From: Paenibacillus sp. FSL R5-0341
GTDB taxonomy: Bacteria; Bacillota; Bacilli; Paenibacillales; Paenibacillaceae
NCBI RefSeq assembly: GCF_037975235.1
Contig: NZ_CP150241.1
Location: forward strand, 5,456,001 to 5,520,000
Length of the DNA stretch: 64,000 nucleotides
Direction: 5' to 3'
The first letter of the stretch is position 1, and the number at the start of each line of letters is the position of its first letter. This document shows, one piece after another, positions 8,518 to 17,837 of this stretch. The position numbers were made by a program, and so were the translations under genes. The notes under the pieces were generated by a model. That model saw only the letters and a list, made by a program, of their open reading frames with translations, had not been told where the DNA came from and did no database searches.

Positions 8518-8690
8518 GAGGCGTCTTATTCAGGGATTTTAAGCCTCCTTAGAAATCTAAGGAATCTCAGACACGTTATATCGGGATTTTTGGCCTTTTA
8601 TAACGTTTTTGTCAGGAGAATTGGGAAAATAACTTGTCTGAAGTTCCTTACAATTTAAAAGGAGGAGCTAAAGGCCAAATAAGACGTCCT
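8518..8690. repeat. Imperfect ~170-bp palindrome (MITE- or REP-like element)
   Basis: Left arm 8518-8579 and right arm 8629-8690 are 62-nt imperfect reverse complements. Shared blocks in order are CGTCTTATT, CTCCTT, TAAGGAA, TCAGACA and GTTAT, around a ~49-nt loop. The left arm itself looks like a diverged tandem pair of ~50-nt units (8512 onward and 8562 onward). It carries no ORF. It sits in a 487-nt gap between two convergent genes. Confidence 0.65.
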
Positions 8691-8810
8691 ATGTTCCTTA
8701 GAAAATCGGACACCCATCCGCCAGGAGCAGCCCGCTTGGACTTCCAGACTATTTCGACGCTGACATTCATTATTCTATTGCTTGGGTAAGCGTCAAGATT
8801 CAGCAGTGAT

Positions 8811-11405
8811 TCAAGGGCTCCGCTTGGTCAACTCTGGAATAAACGGAGGAGAAGCAGAGGCAGAAGCAAACCTGCGCAGGTTCTCTCCATAATCTTGAGC
8901 ATGTTCTTCCAGTACAAAACGACGATCATTGCGAACGTTTCCTGCTTCCACTTCCTTAGCCAGCAGTTGATAACGTTCATACATCTGTACACCAGCGGCG
9001 GCAGTCTGTTGGGCTCGATTCGTGAATCCTGCCTCCCATTCCCGCCGCGCTGCCCTCTCCATCCAGTACAAAGCAGTGGATTGACCGCCGCTATCATACC
9101 GATTCAACGCGATCGCTTGCTCAAAATATGTTCCAGCCTGCTGTCCCTCGCCTAATTGGGCTGCCAATCGTCCCAATTCAATGTAAATCTGAGGGTGCAT
9201 CGGGGAATGGGACAAGCTGTTTAAAAGGAGTGTTTCTGCTTCTCGTCCAGGAAGAGATCGTGCAAGGGATATCACGATATCCGGTCGATTCGGATTAGAC
9301 TGAAAGGCAGCCATAAGATGCACCTTCTGTGCTGGAGTGCCATCCGGTTCAGACATCGCCTGACGGTACTGCACTTCTGCTACAGCGTATCGGGAGGTCA
9401 GCCACACTGTTCCACCAATCCAGAAAAGGATGATCATCACTGTGGATACCCTTATTAGCCGTGCAGTTACTCGCTGAAAAATATGAAAGAAGGATCGCAT
9501 CGGGACAGTAGATGGACGCGATTGGGTTCTTAGATATCGCAAGAAAAGAGATCTGGATTTAGATCTCGATTTGAATCTGGAGGGAGTGTATTCTACAGTT
9601 CCGCCGGAACGTTGGACTCCCTCCGCTTCCCTCTTCAATGCTTCTGCCCAAGCGCCGAGCCAGATGAAGAACATCCAGAATAGTGTGAAGCTCCAGTCAA
9701 AGTCCATCGCCCCATGCAGGCCAAAAATAAGCACGGATGGCATGAGCTGCGGTGCAAAATGAACGATGCTTCGCAGGGTGAGGAGAAACCACCCTGCGAC
9801 CAGCAGGATGCCGATCATGCCCGTGTCTAAGGCGAGATCGAGCAGACCGTTGTGGACCTCGCCTCCGACATAAGGCGAGGATTGAATGGCGCGAAACATG
9901 TTGCGCCATGTATCTCCACCGTGGCCGAGCCATGCGGCCTCGGTCCACAGCTGGAGGGCGTCCCGCCAAATCTGTAGGCGGGACACCCCAGTGCCGACAC
10001 CTGCCGCTAGGCGATCGGCGGTGGAGGCCACGGCTATCAGTGCGGCGGCGGCTCCCGCCAGCACGATGGCCGTCAAGGCAGCGGCGCGCGAAGCCTTGGC
10101 GGCGACGCTGTGCCATAGGCGGCACAGCAGCAGCGTGCCGAGCAGCGCAGCTGCCCATGCCCCGGCCAGTGCCAGCAGGCCGGGCACGGGTGCAGGCGCC
10201 AGCTGGGCAGCAGCCAGCTGGCGGTACAGCCAGGCCGCGCACGCCAGTGGCGCGGCCGTGGCCAGCAGCAGCGGCAGGCGGGCACCGCGCCGCTGCAAAG
10301 CGAAGGCGGCGACCGCGGCGCAGCCGGTCGCCAGCCAAGCGCCGCGCGACTCGCTCAGCAGGAGCGCGGCTTGCGCAGGCATGAGCGGCAGCACTGCCGC
10401 GATGAGTCGCCCGGCCGGCACAGGCCGGGCTATGACTCGCGCGGCGGCTGTCAGCCGCTCCAATGCGTACATGCCAACAATGGCCCCGTACGCATTAGGG
10501 TACTGCAATAATCCGCCGAGCCGTGCCCCGGCGGAGCTGATCTCGGGGTCAGCAGTCCGCATTACCCCGAAGGGCAGCGGCCATACTCCGCACACGGCTA
10601 GAATGCCGCTTAACACAAGCAAGCCGCCTGCCACCTGCCAACCGCAAGCTAACCAACGCGCACCATCCGTGCGCGCAGCCAATACTGCGGTGAGCAGAGT
10701 AAACATCGCAAGCAGGCTCCACCGCAGCATTTCATCCATACTGCCCTGTTTACTCACCGAGCCTGCCCATGCATGTAGCCCAAAACAAATCATCATCCCC
10801 AGCGGCCACAATACCCGCCACATTCCCGGGATTCGAATCATTCGCCCAACCGTTCGTTCATCTTTCCCTAGCCAATGTACCGTTGACAGGGTTACTTGTT
10901 TTCTCGCTTGCCTTTTCTCTTTCTCTTTCTCTGGATGAAAAGCTGCAAGAAATAGCACAACTATAATTAAGATGCTTCCTGCTGCGATCAGAAGGACAGG
11001 ATACAGATCCACTGAATAGTACAATCCTCGACTCAGACACCCTGCGAGCAGCAACAAAATGGAGAGTATGCCCAGCCCAACAGTCCATAACGACCTTGAA
11101 TACTGTTCAGATCTCAAGATCCGTGAAAAACGACCTGACCCCTCAGTTTGGATAACTCCATTTGATTGATATGTATCATCTTTTTCATACATATCATCTT
11201 TGTTGTATGTATCTTCCCTATGATATGTACGATCTCTACTGTCTCTACCGTCCCTCCTGCCCTCTTTACATAAGTCCCTGTTATCTATATATTCTGTACC
11301 CTCTGCATGGTGGTTCCTGTCAGAAGCATGTTCCATCATTTCCTCGCTCGTCCCATGACCTCGTTTGTACCTTGTAATTCCCTTACCCGTTGTCCCTTTT
11401 TTCAT
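8811..11405 (-). CDS. O-antigen ligase-like multispanning membrane protein with TPR tail
   Basis: 864 aa. Layout: a very polar N-terminus (first ~100 residues, rich in D/R/Y with repeats such as KDD.Y), about ten to twelve membrane spans, a Wzy/O-antigen-ligase core with LGHGGDTWRN and VHNGLLDLALDTG, two further spans, then a periplasm-side TPR-like tail (AAFQSNPNRPDIVISLARSL, IYIELGRLAAQLGE). Such proteins join or polymerise surface glycans. Start set at ATG 11403-11405 with AAGGAGG upstream; the longer frame to 11528 crosses the previous gene's terminator. The segment ~9880-10700 is far richer in G+C than its neighbours. Confidence 0.8.
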   Translation of the reverse strand: MKKGTTGKGITRYKRGHGTSEEMMEHASDRNHHAEGTEYIDNRDLCKEGRRDGRDSRDRTYHREDTYNKDDMYEKDDTYQSNGVIQTEGSGRFSRILRSEQYSRSLWTVGLGILSILLLLAGCLSRGLYYSVDLYPVLLIAAGSILIIVVLFLAAFHPEKEKEKRQARKQVTLSTVHWLGKDERTVGRMIRIPGMWRVLWPLGMMICFGLHAWAGSVSKQGSMDEMLRWSLLAMFTLLTAVLAARTDGARWLACGWQVAGGLLVLSGILAVCGVWPLPFGVMRTADPEISSAGARLGGLLQYPNAYGAIVGMYALERLTAAARVIARPVPAGRLIAAVLPLMPAQAALLLSESRGAWLATGCAAVAAFALQRRGARLPLLLATAAPLACAAWLYRQLAAAQLAPAPVPGLLALAGAWAAALLGTLLLCRLWHSVAAKASRAAALTAIVLAGAAAALIAVASTADRLAAGVGTGVSRLQIWRDALQLWTEAAWLGHGGDTWRNMFRAIQSSPYVGGEVHNGLLDLALDTGMIGILLVAGWFLLTLRSIVHFAPQLMPSVLIFGLHGAMDFDWSFTLFWMFFIWLGAWAEALKREAEGVQRSGGTVEYTPSRFKSRSKSRSLFLRYLRTQSRPSTVPMRSFFHIFQRVTARLIRVSTVMIILFWIGGTVWLTSRYAVAEVQYRQAMSEPDGTPAQKVHLMAAFQSNPNRPDIVISLARSLPGREAETLLLNSLSHSPMHPQIYIELGRLAAQLGEGQQAGTYFEQAIALNRYDSGGQSTALYWMERAARREWEAGFTNRAQQTAAAGVQMYERYQLLAKEVEAGNVRNDRRFVLEEHAQDYGENLRRFASASASPPFIPELTKRSP

Positions 11406-11442
11406 CCGCTTCCACCCTCCTTCCACCGCTCCATATGCATAA

Positions 11443-11478
11443 CAAAAAGACAGAAGATCCCGATAACGGGTCCTTCTG
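11443..11478 (-). terminator. Terminator of the methyltransferase gene
   Basis: Minus-strand CAGAAG-GA-CCCG/CGGG-AT-CTTCTG hairpin followed by TCTTTTTG, ~115 nt after the methyltransferase stop. It also rules out the longest frame of the next gene. Confidence 0.8.
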
Positions 11479-11591
11479 CCTGATATTATCTGACAGTTAT
11501 GATGTTGCTTGCTATAACGTATGTGCATTCAGTTGAAGTTTACATTTAGAGACCCTAATTGCAGTATGTCCCTGTATTGCTATTGGCACAC

Positions 11592-12839
11592 TTAGCAAAG
11601 GTCGCAATTTGCGGAATCCTGAACGGTTTCTTTGCTCGATTTTGATTTCCCGCTGGCCTGCTTGCCATCGCCAGGAAGCAAATCTGCACAAGCCCGTTCC
11701 AAATAGGGATCGGCATGAATGAAATCACGGAAAGCCGTATATTCATTCCACATCTCCGTCACTTCGCCAGCCTGACCGCGAACAGCACGAATCAATATGT
11801 TTTTAGGTGTATTCTCCATATCGATGAATTCAAGCAATTGTGTCTTGTATCCCATCAGATCAAGCAGTTTGGCACGAATCCCATCCGTAGCCAGTGCGGA
11901 AAAACGTTCCTTGAGGATGCCATGGGACAACAACGGATTCATCACGGAAGCCTCTACCTGGTCAAACAGTTCATGCTGACAGCAAGGGACAGACAGAATA
12001 ACAGAAGCCCCCCAACGAACTGCCTTCTCCAAAGCGGCATCGGTAGCTGTATCACAGGCATGCAGCGTGACAACCATATCCACTTCGTTCAATTCGTCGT
12101 AGTCCGCGATGTCTCCAACCAAAAACTTCAGATCGCCATAATGCAATCGATTAGCCAGATCATTACAGTGTTCAATTACATCTGCCTTTAAGTCCAACCC
12201 AATAATCTTGAGTGAACGCCGTTGTTGTACAGACAGATAATGATATAACGCAAAGGTCAGATAAGACTTGCCACAACCAAAATCAACGATGGTCAGTGGA
12301 CGTCCCTCCGGCAGATGCGGAATAACATCCTGCACCATTTCGAGGAAACGGTTAATCTGTCTGAACTTGTCATACTTACGAGCCAGCACACGACCTTCTT
12401 CGTTCATAATACCAAGTTCAACGAGGAACGATACAGGCACGCCTTCTTCCAATACATATTGCTTCTTGCGATTATGCGACAGATCCACCGCAGTCTTGGA
12501 AGCAGATTTGGTCAAAATGGATACTTTATATTTTTTGCTGATCAAAATTTGATAGTCTGCCTCGGTCGTACAGAGCAGGCCTTGACGAAACGTCTCTTCG
12601 CATAACAAAATCATGCGCTCAGCCGCTTCAGCCGGAGTCAAATTCTCGTGCAGCACTTTGTTGTTATAATGGAATGCAAATTGATAATGCAGCTGATTCT
12701 TCAGTGTCACCGGCTTGACTTGCACTTTGGTATACGAGACATTGTCCCGTCTGCGCAGCTGGCTCCAGGTCGCTGTAATCAGCGAATTCTGTTCAAAGAT
12801 GTCTTGTATAAGCTTTCGCAATGAATCCACGGGGTACAT
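11592..12839 (-). CDS. SAM-dependent methyltransferase, METTL25/RRNAD1-like
   Basis: 415-aa class I methyltransferase. The N-terminal ~170 residues are a separate region with no recognised domain. SAM motif I is IVDFGCGKSYLTFAL (residues ~183-198), followed by GLDLKADVIEHC, FLVGDIADY, VTLHACDTATD and SVPCCQHE. The last two motifs mark the Methyltransf_32 (METTL25-like) group, whose substrates are mostly unknown. The C-terminal ~25 residues are a polar Lys/Ser tail. Monocistronic with its own terminator. Confidence 0.85.
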   Translation of the reverse strand: MYPVDSLRKLIQDIFEQNSLITATWSQLRRRDNVSYTKVQVKPVTLKNQLHYQFAFHYNNKVLHENLTPAEAAERMILLCEETFRQGLLCTTEADYQILISKKYKVSILTKSASKTAVDLSHNRKKQYVLEEGVPVSFLVELGIMNEEGRVLARKYDKFRQINRFLEMVQDVIPHLPEGRPLTIVDFGCGKSYLTFALYHYLSVQQRRSLKIIGLDLKADVIEHCNDLANRLHYGDLKFLVGDIADYDELNEVDMVVTLHACDTATDAALEKAVRWGASVILSVPCCQHELFDQVEASVMNPLLSHGILKERFSALATDGIRAKLLDLMGYKTQLLEFIDMENTPKNILIRAVRGQAGEVTEMWNEYTAFRDFIHADPYLERACADLLPGDGKQASGKSKSSKETVQDSANCDLC

Positions 12840-12935
12840 CTCACTTTCGGTTTGATTTGGTCAACCGTTACCATACCACAATTCCGTTCCCTCTCCAAGT
12901 AAAGGCAGGTAACAAGCCTTGATCCAATCCATATT

Positions 12936-13640
12936 TTATGAGTTCATCTCATGACGATTGAGTTCAGCTAGTCCCTCTTCAACTTCGTTCCGTGGCAGAC
13001 CGCCCTGCTCCAGTTGTTCGTCCGTAAGTTGGCTCAACCTTTCATAGAACGCCTGTACATCATCTCGGTAGCTCACCGGGAATTCACCACCAAGCTGTAG
13101 CAGCCTGTACCAACTGTTCTCTGCCTGGTCGTAACGCCCTTGTTGTTCACGATACAGGGCAAGCTGTCTTTCGGTTCGAGCAGGAAGTTCATATTCTTTC
13201 GTAAGCCCCAGCACACCCTCCACCCGTTCCGGTGCGTCCAATAACTTGGGATTAGCGCCATGATTCAATGCATACAGGTAAAAATGAAGTGATCTCATCA
13301 ATCGAATGAGGGCCTCATCCTCTGCGTCCATTCTCTCCTGATCGTCGATGCCTTCCACTCTGGCCTTTTCTTGATAAATATATGCCTCTTCTTCAATTAG
13401 CCTGGCGGCTTGCTGTAGATTGTCCACTTCAATCATTCCGCGAAAACGGAACATTTCAATAAAATCCTCCGCTGGCAATGAGTTCAGTAGGGATAGGTTC
13501 AATCCAAACTGCCTGCGCATCAGCTCATCCAGTTCGGACAATGCCTCGGTGTGCTTACGCTGCTGTTTGAGCGTGAACACTTTGCCAATTGCCTCTGTCA
13601 TTTCCTCCATCATGCGGAGCAGATAATCTTTTCTGAACAT
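12936..13640 (-). CDS. DUF6483 family protein
   Basis: 234-aa all-helical soluble protein matching DUF6483 by its opening FRKDYLLRMMEEMTEAIGKV and by the AEDFIEMFR and QQAARLIEEEA segments. The C-terminal part (ALYREQQGRYDQAENSWYRLL) reads like a single TPR hairpin. Start placed at the conserved ATG 13638-13640 with GAGGGGG upstream; the ORF extends 16 codons further but without family support. Function unknown. Confidence 0.8.
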   Translation of the reverse strand: MFRKDYLLRMMEEMTEAIGKVFTLKQQRKHTEALSELDELMRRQFGLNLSLLNSLPAEDFIEMFRFRGMIEVDNLQQAARLIEEEAYIYQEKARVEGIDDQERMDAEDEALIRLMRSLHFYLYALNHGANPKLLDAPERVEGVLGLTKEYELPARTERQLALYREQQGRYDQAENSWYRLLQLGGEFPVSYRDDVQAFYERLSQLTDEQLEQGGLPRNEVEEGLAELNRHEMNS

Positions 13641-13915
13641 GCTGTATGCCCCCTCATCATTCGACCCTATGCATCCAATCGTTCTCATAACGTCCCTTTA
13701 TAGTTATTTTAATTCATGCCATGACAAAAAGCCAAAACAAGACGCGCGCGTCTAAGCTCTGGCCATGAATACACCAAACCCCTGCCTATCCGAAAGGGAC
13801 GTTGCAGGGGCTCGGCTGGAATGGAACTGGATACTCCTCCACAAGAGAGTAGAGTCATCCAGAAACCAAACTATATTCTAATTTCTAATGAAATCCACAT
13901 CAATCACTTCATCAA

Positions 13916-14707
13916 TTACTTCGATAATCCAGCCATAAATTGTTTAATGACCTGAATTAACTCTTCTGGAGCTTCATACATGCTCATATGACCTGAACCA
14001 GCAATAACCGCTTGCACGATATGTGGCTTGTCACTTGTAAATGTGCGTTCTGGCGGGATAACAGCATCCTTCTCTCCAGCTACCAGCAATACAGGTAATG
14101 GTGTGGCTGACAACACATCGCGGCGATCCGGGCGTTCTCGCATAGCAAGTGCAGCGCCAACAGCACCTTGAGGGGCCGTCTGGTAACCAATCTCCTTCAC
14201 ACGTGTGACTTGCTTAGATAAGGAGTCCACATGTTCCGGTGCAAACAAGCCGGGAACCAGTCCATCTACAAAATTCACGATACCTTCGGTTTGAATGGTG
14301 GATACAGCGCGAAGACGTTTCTCCTTGGCTTCTTCACTGTCCGGATAGGCTGTGGAATGAATCAGGCCAAATGCATTCAAACGCTCCGGGTGGCGTTGTG
14401 CGATCGAAAGCGCAATATATCCCCCCATGGAGTGTCCCAGAAGGACCGCCTTTTCCACGTTCAGCTCATCCATCAGCTGTAACACATCGTTGCCCATCTG
14501 TTCGATCGTATAACTTCCTACAGGTGCATCTGTTTTTCCGTGTCCACGCAGATCAGGTACAATACAGCGATAGCTGCGTGCCAGCTCAGGTACGACCTCA
14601 TCCCAATACGAGGAACTGCCACAGTATCCGTGGAGCAAAATGAGTGCTTCTCCCTTACCTTGTTCGGCATAACAAATCGTCGTTCCATCACACATCACTT
14701 TTTCCAT
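13916..14707 (-). CDS. Alpha/beta-fold hydrolase
   Basis: 263 aa, canonical alpha/beta hydrolase. The oxyanion loop is LLHGYCGSSSYWDEV, the nucleophile elbow GHSMGG (S93), the acid probably the Asp of AGEKDAVIPPE, and the histidine that of GSGHMSMYE. It resembles small esterases and 3-oxoadipate enol-lactonase-like enzymes; with no pathway genes nearby, the substrate stays open. Cytoplasmic, monocistronic. Confidence 0.9.
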   Translation of the reverse strand: MEKVMCDGTTICYAEQGKGEALILLHGYCGSSSYWDEVVPELARSYRCIVPDLRGHGKTDAPVGSYTIEQMGNDVLQLMDELNVEKAVLLGHSMGGYIALSIAQRHPERLNAFGLIHSTAYPDSEEAKEKRLRAVSTIQTEGIVNFVDGLVPGLFAPEHVDSLSKQVTRVKEIGYQTAPQGAVGAALAMRERPDRRDVLSATPLPVLLVAGEKDAVIPPERTFTSDKPHIVQAVIAGSGHMSMYEAPEELIQVIKQFMAGLSK

Positions 14708-14767
14708 ATGAATCCCTCTCTCTGCGCGAATTAAATAATTCAGGTTGTATATTATTAAGCCTACGTA

Positions 14768-15325
14768 TCATGAATGAAACGTTTGTCTCCATTTCCATGC
14801 TTCAATCGCGGCGTCTGCAATCGTTCGTGACATGCCCATAACCAAGTGAAGCGAGGTCATCTGCAGTATGGAATAAGGCCTTGGTCCATTGGCATTAACC
14901 ACAGCTGCCACACTGTATTGTCCGACAGGAGGAAGCTTGCCCCCAACCGATTGAGCCGGAATGAGTGGGTTGTTCGAGAGATAGTATGTACTTACGGCAT
15001 TCTTTGGACCCAGACACGCATCAATCGCTATGATGGCATGGTGTGCAGGAATAAGTGCCAATTTCTTTTCCAGCGTATCTGCATCACAAGGGGAAGACAG
15101 CGTGCCAATCACATTCTCCATTCCGCTCTCTTGTAGTAAACTTCCTGTCAGTGGACCCAGAGCATCCCCGGTGGAACGATCAGTACCGATGCAGACAAAC
15201 GTGATTTCAGCTGGAGAATGAAGTTGAACGATGTTTTTGAAAAATGAAACCAGATTCTCTGCAGGCACGCCTTTGCGGACTTCCCTTCCTTGATGGCGAA
15301 CCATTTCTCGCTTATACGCTGCCAA
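14768..15325 (-). CDS. yyaC: Spore protease YyaC
   Basis: Protein of the YyaC family, a relative of the germination protease GPR that is linked to sporulation. Diagnostic stretches are FVCIGTDRSTGDALGPLTG, AIIAIDACLG, VGGKLPPVGQYSV and VNANGPRPYSILQ. I place the start at TTG 15323-15325, which has GGAGGG eight nt upstream. The frame could also open at GTG 15344-15346 (192 aa) or ATG 15302-15304, both with poor ribosome sites. Monocistronic, divergent from the DUF1128 gene. Confidence 0.88.
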   Translation of the reverse strand: MAAYKREMVRHQGREVRKGVPAENLVSFFKNIVQLHSPAEITFVCIGTDRSTGDALGPLTGSLLQESGMENVIGTLSSPCDADTLEKKLALIPAHHAIIAIDACLGPKNAVSTYYLSNNPLIPAQSVGGKLPPVGQYSVAAVVNANGPRPYSILQMTSLHLVMGMSRTIADAAIEAWKWRQTFHS

Positions 15326-15483
15326 GCTGTATTCCCTCCAGTACACTCAGGTTCTCATTAAATCCTGTTGTTGTATCCATCATTGTAACCGATGCTTCGT
15401 TTCCCCGCAAAAGCATTGGCCTGAGCACTTCCAATCATGATACAATAACAAGAGTTTCCGATACGGAAGGGATGAACTTAACG

Positions 15484-15708
15484 ATGGATTTAACACAAGC
15501 AACAGCAGCCAATATGGAATATATGATTGAAGCGATCAAAACCAAACTTCGGATGGCAAGCGGTGCCGCCATGCAGGCTTCGTCATTCCCACTTGAGAAA
15601 TATGAAGATCTGTTTGACCTGTATGAAATGATTTTGAGCAAGGAACATCTCAGTATCTCTGAAGTGGAAGCCGTTGCTTCCGAACTGGGTAACCTTCGTA
15701 AATCCTAA
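15484..15708 (+). CDS. DUF1128 family protein
   Basis: 74-aa soluble helical protein. ANMEYMIEAIKTKL, EKYEDLFDLYEMIL and the ending SELGNLRK match DUF1128, found widely in Bacilli with no known role. ATG 15484 has GGAAGGG upstream with a long (12-nt) spacer; ATG 15472, four codons earlier, is the alternative. The much longer frame from 15244 overlaps yyaC and is not coding. Followed by a shared terminator. Confidence 0.85.
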   Translation: MDLTQATAANMEYMIEAIKTKLRMASGAAMQASSFPLEKYEDLFDLYEMILSKEHLSISEVEAVASELGNLRKS

Positions 15709-15712
15709 GCCC

Positions 15713-15759
15713 AAAAAAAGGACCTGTCTTCCACATCAACGTGGAAACAGGTCCTTTTT
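15713..15759. terminator. Bidirectional terminator between DUF1128 and pirin genes
   Basis: AAAAAGGACCTGT and ACAGGTCCTTTTT arms, with an inner CCAC/GTGG pair, lie between convergent genes and give U-tracts in both directions. Confidence 0.9.
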
Positions 15760-15774
15760 CACATGCTTATATCC

Positions 15775-16500
15775 TTAAGGCAGGTCAACCAAAACAAATT
15801 CGGCAGGTTCACTGTCTGTGCTCGTGATTTGCAGATCACAACTTTTACGAATTCGCGCAGCATCCCCCGGCTTGAGGTTGAAATTACCGTCCGAACAATG
15901 AATCTCCACATGTCCACTGATCAGGAAAAGATGTGTGCGCCGATCTTCGTGTTGCGGGTACATCAACTTCTTCCCGGATTCCAAATGGGACAGGTAACAG
16001 GTTACATCCTGGGAAATAGGCAATGCACCCTCGGTTCCCTCGCCCTCTTGCCCTGATACAATCGGACATAGACGATTCAAATGCTCCTGCGGCTCTACTC
16101 TCCGATTCGTATAGGAAGGTTTCAACATACGCTCCGATGGCAAAAACCACATCTGGAGAAAACGTACCGATTCATCCGCTGACGGATTGGTCTCGGAATG
16201 TTCAACTCCCGTTCCCGCACTCATCACCTGGACCGTTCCCGGTTCAAGCAATTGTTCTGTTCCCATACTATCTGTGTGCTTGAGTGTGCCTGAGATGACA
16301 TAACTGACAAGTTCAAGATCATGATGTGGATGTTTCTTAAAGCCTTCTTTCGGCATCAGCGTGTTGTCATTATGAGCCAGCAGACAGCCAAAATGGGCGT
16401 TGCTCGGATCATCATAATCCGCAAACGAAAAGCTAAATTCACTGTGTATCCAACCTCGATCCGACGTGTGCCTTTCTTCCGATGTCACCACTTTAATCAT
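15775..16500 (-). CDS. Pirin family protein
   Basis: 241-aa bicupin of the pirin/YhhW type. The N-terminal cupin carries the metal ligands in HPHHDLELVSYVISG and the later HSETNPS; the C-terminal cupin is degenerate. Some members have quercetinase activity, others bind transcription factors; which applies here is unknown. ATG 16498-16500 is preferred because GGAGGT lies 8-9 nt before it; two upstream in-frame ATGs are closer to or ahead of that site. Convergent with DUF1128. Confidence 0.9.
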   Translation of the reverse strand: MIKVVTSEERHTSDRGWIHSEFSFSFADYDDPSNAHFGCLLAHNDNTLMPKEGFKKHPHHDLELVSYVISGTLKHTDSMGTEQLLEPGTVQVMSAGTGVEHSETNPSADESVRFLQMWFLPSERMLKPSYTNRRVEPQEHLNRLCPIVSGQEGEGTEGALPISQDVTCYLSHLESGKKLMYPQHEDRRTHLFLISGHVEIHCSDGNFNLKPGDAARIRKSCDLQITSTDSEPAEFVLVDLP

Positions 16501-16639
16501 GTTCATCCACCTCCAAGGGTTTAGAGCTGCCACATTACCGCGGCAGTCCATGCGTGTATATGAATTGTATAGATGAATACCAGTTGGTATGTCATCTTTA
16601 CCCGGGGTCCGGCAACTCTAATCACGCCCCTTCTTAAGG

Positions 16640-17659
16640 TTATACGCTATCTTCAAGTGAGTGCAGAAGGAACTCACTATCTGCATGACCCACAAGGGTG
16701 CCCGCGTCATTTCGGATGTCCGAAGGGAATACTTCAGCCAGTCGTGCAATGGTGCTTTCATTGGAATAACCAATCTGTTTCAGGATGGATTGGGTAATAA
16801 AGGCCCATTCTTCCTCAGAACCATCCAGTACCTTGAAGGTGATTCCCAGTCTTTCTTTTTTCAGACCAAATCCGAAGACCCCCTTGAATCCACCCTTCGC
16901 TACAATGTTATTGTCTTCGAGCAAAACTGAATCTACACGCTCCGTGCCACCTACCATCAAAGGATGTTCATTCATGGCCGATGTGATCGTCTCCACAGCT
17001 GTTCTTGTGGAAGGATCGGCGATAAGATCCGGACAAGCGAGCTTCAGATAGGCGTTGGACAATGCCGATAACGGCAAAGAAAATACCGGAAAGCCGCAGC
17101 CATCCGTCCCAAGCTCAATCTCTTTTTCCTGAATGCCTGCCAGGTCGGCAAACGTTTCGAGAATTTCACGTTGCACCGGATGAGTCGGCTCAGCGTAACT
17201 GCCCAGGTCCACCTGCTTCATCTGACTGTATCCCAGGATTCCCAGATGTTTGCCGGAACAGTTGTGCAAAATGCGACGTTTCTCCCCTTGTGCACGTAAC
17301 CATTCATTGCGGCTTTCTTCATTAAGCGGATAACTCGGCGCACAGATCAGGCATTCTTCTCCTAATCCGATTTTACCGGATAGCTGCTCCAGCACCCGAA
17401 TATGTTCCGGTTCCGAACGGTGCGAAGAGGACATGATCGCAATCTCCTGTGCTGAGAGGCCGTAGTGGATGGCAATCCCTGCCCGAATTCCTGGAATAGC
17501 TTGAAAAGGTTTGGCAGATGAGCGAGTGAACGCTCGAAAATGAGGATCACCAGCCGAGTATACGATTCGACCATGCTCATCCGTAATACTTATGTGTCCG
17601 TAGTGGGCGCATTCCATAACGCCTGCACGGTATTCTTTAATTAACAAGGCACTCTCCAT
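16640..17659 (-). CDS. Asparaginase family protein (asparaginase II type)
   Basis: 339 aa, member of the asparaginase II (PF06089-like) family, a group with a beta-lactamase-like fold unrelated to AnsA. Diagnostic parts are FRAFTRSSAKPFQAIP, SSSHRSEPEHI, HNCSGKHLGIL, EIELGTDGCGFPVFSLPL and MVGGTERVDS. It probably hydrolyses L-asparagine to aspartate and ammonia. Start at ATG 17657-17659 behind AAAGGAG; a 16-codon upstream extension has no ribosome site. Confidence 0.88.
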   Translation of the reverse strand: MESALLIKEYRAGVMECAHYGHISITDEHGRIVYSAGDPHFRAFTRSSAKPFQAIPGIRAGIAIHYGLSAQEIAIMSSSHRSEPEHIRVLEQLSGKIGLGEECLICAPSYPLNEESRNEWLRAQGEKRRILHNCSGKHLGILGYSQMKQVDLGSYAEPTHPVQREILETFADLAGIQEKEIELGTDGCGFPVFSLPLSALSNAYLKLACPDLIADPSTRTAVETITSAMNEHPLMVGGTERVDSVLLEDNNIVAKGGFKGVFGFGLKKERLGITFKVLDGSEEEWAFITQSILKQIGYSNESTIARLAEVFPSDIRNDAGTLVGHADSEFLLHSLEDSV

Positions 17660-17759
17660 GCGAGTTCTCTCCTTTGTGCTCCCGATTTCATCTCTGCTTT
17701 GCGTCACGACGCCGCATGGGATATCTTAAATAGTATAGTACAAAAGCGACGTTTTTACA

Positions 17760-17785
17760 GTTTTTTCGACAGGTATTTCGGGTAT
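17760..17785 (+). promoter_or_regulatory. Candidate sigma-B promoter of the PAP2 gene
   Basis: GTTTTT (17760-17765), 14-nt spacer, GGGTAT (17780-17785). The -10 is a perfect sigma-B element; it lies ~52 nt before the ATG. Confidence 0.65.
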
Positions 17786-17837
17786 AGCTTTATCAATCTA
17801 CGTTCATCTACTACAACTACTGAAGGAGAAACTCACT

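Noticed and set aside
8756..8794. GACGCT/AGCGTC pair as terminator of the O-antigen-ligase-like gene
   Set aside because: Only 6 bp, long loop, no U-run.
9886..10938. 350-codon plus-strand ORF opposite the O-antigen-ligase-like gene
   Set aside because: Low-complexity Ala/Ser/Arg translation, no ribosome site; explained by high G+C of the true minus-strand gene, where stop codons are rare in all frames.
13779..13810. CCCCTGC/GCAGGGG inverted repeat taken as terminator before DUF6483's upstream neighbour
   Set aside because: 7-bp stem with an 18-nt loop and no U-tract on either strand; not counted as a terminator.
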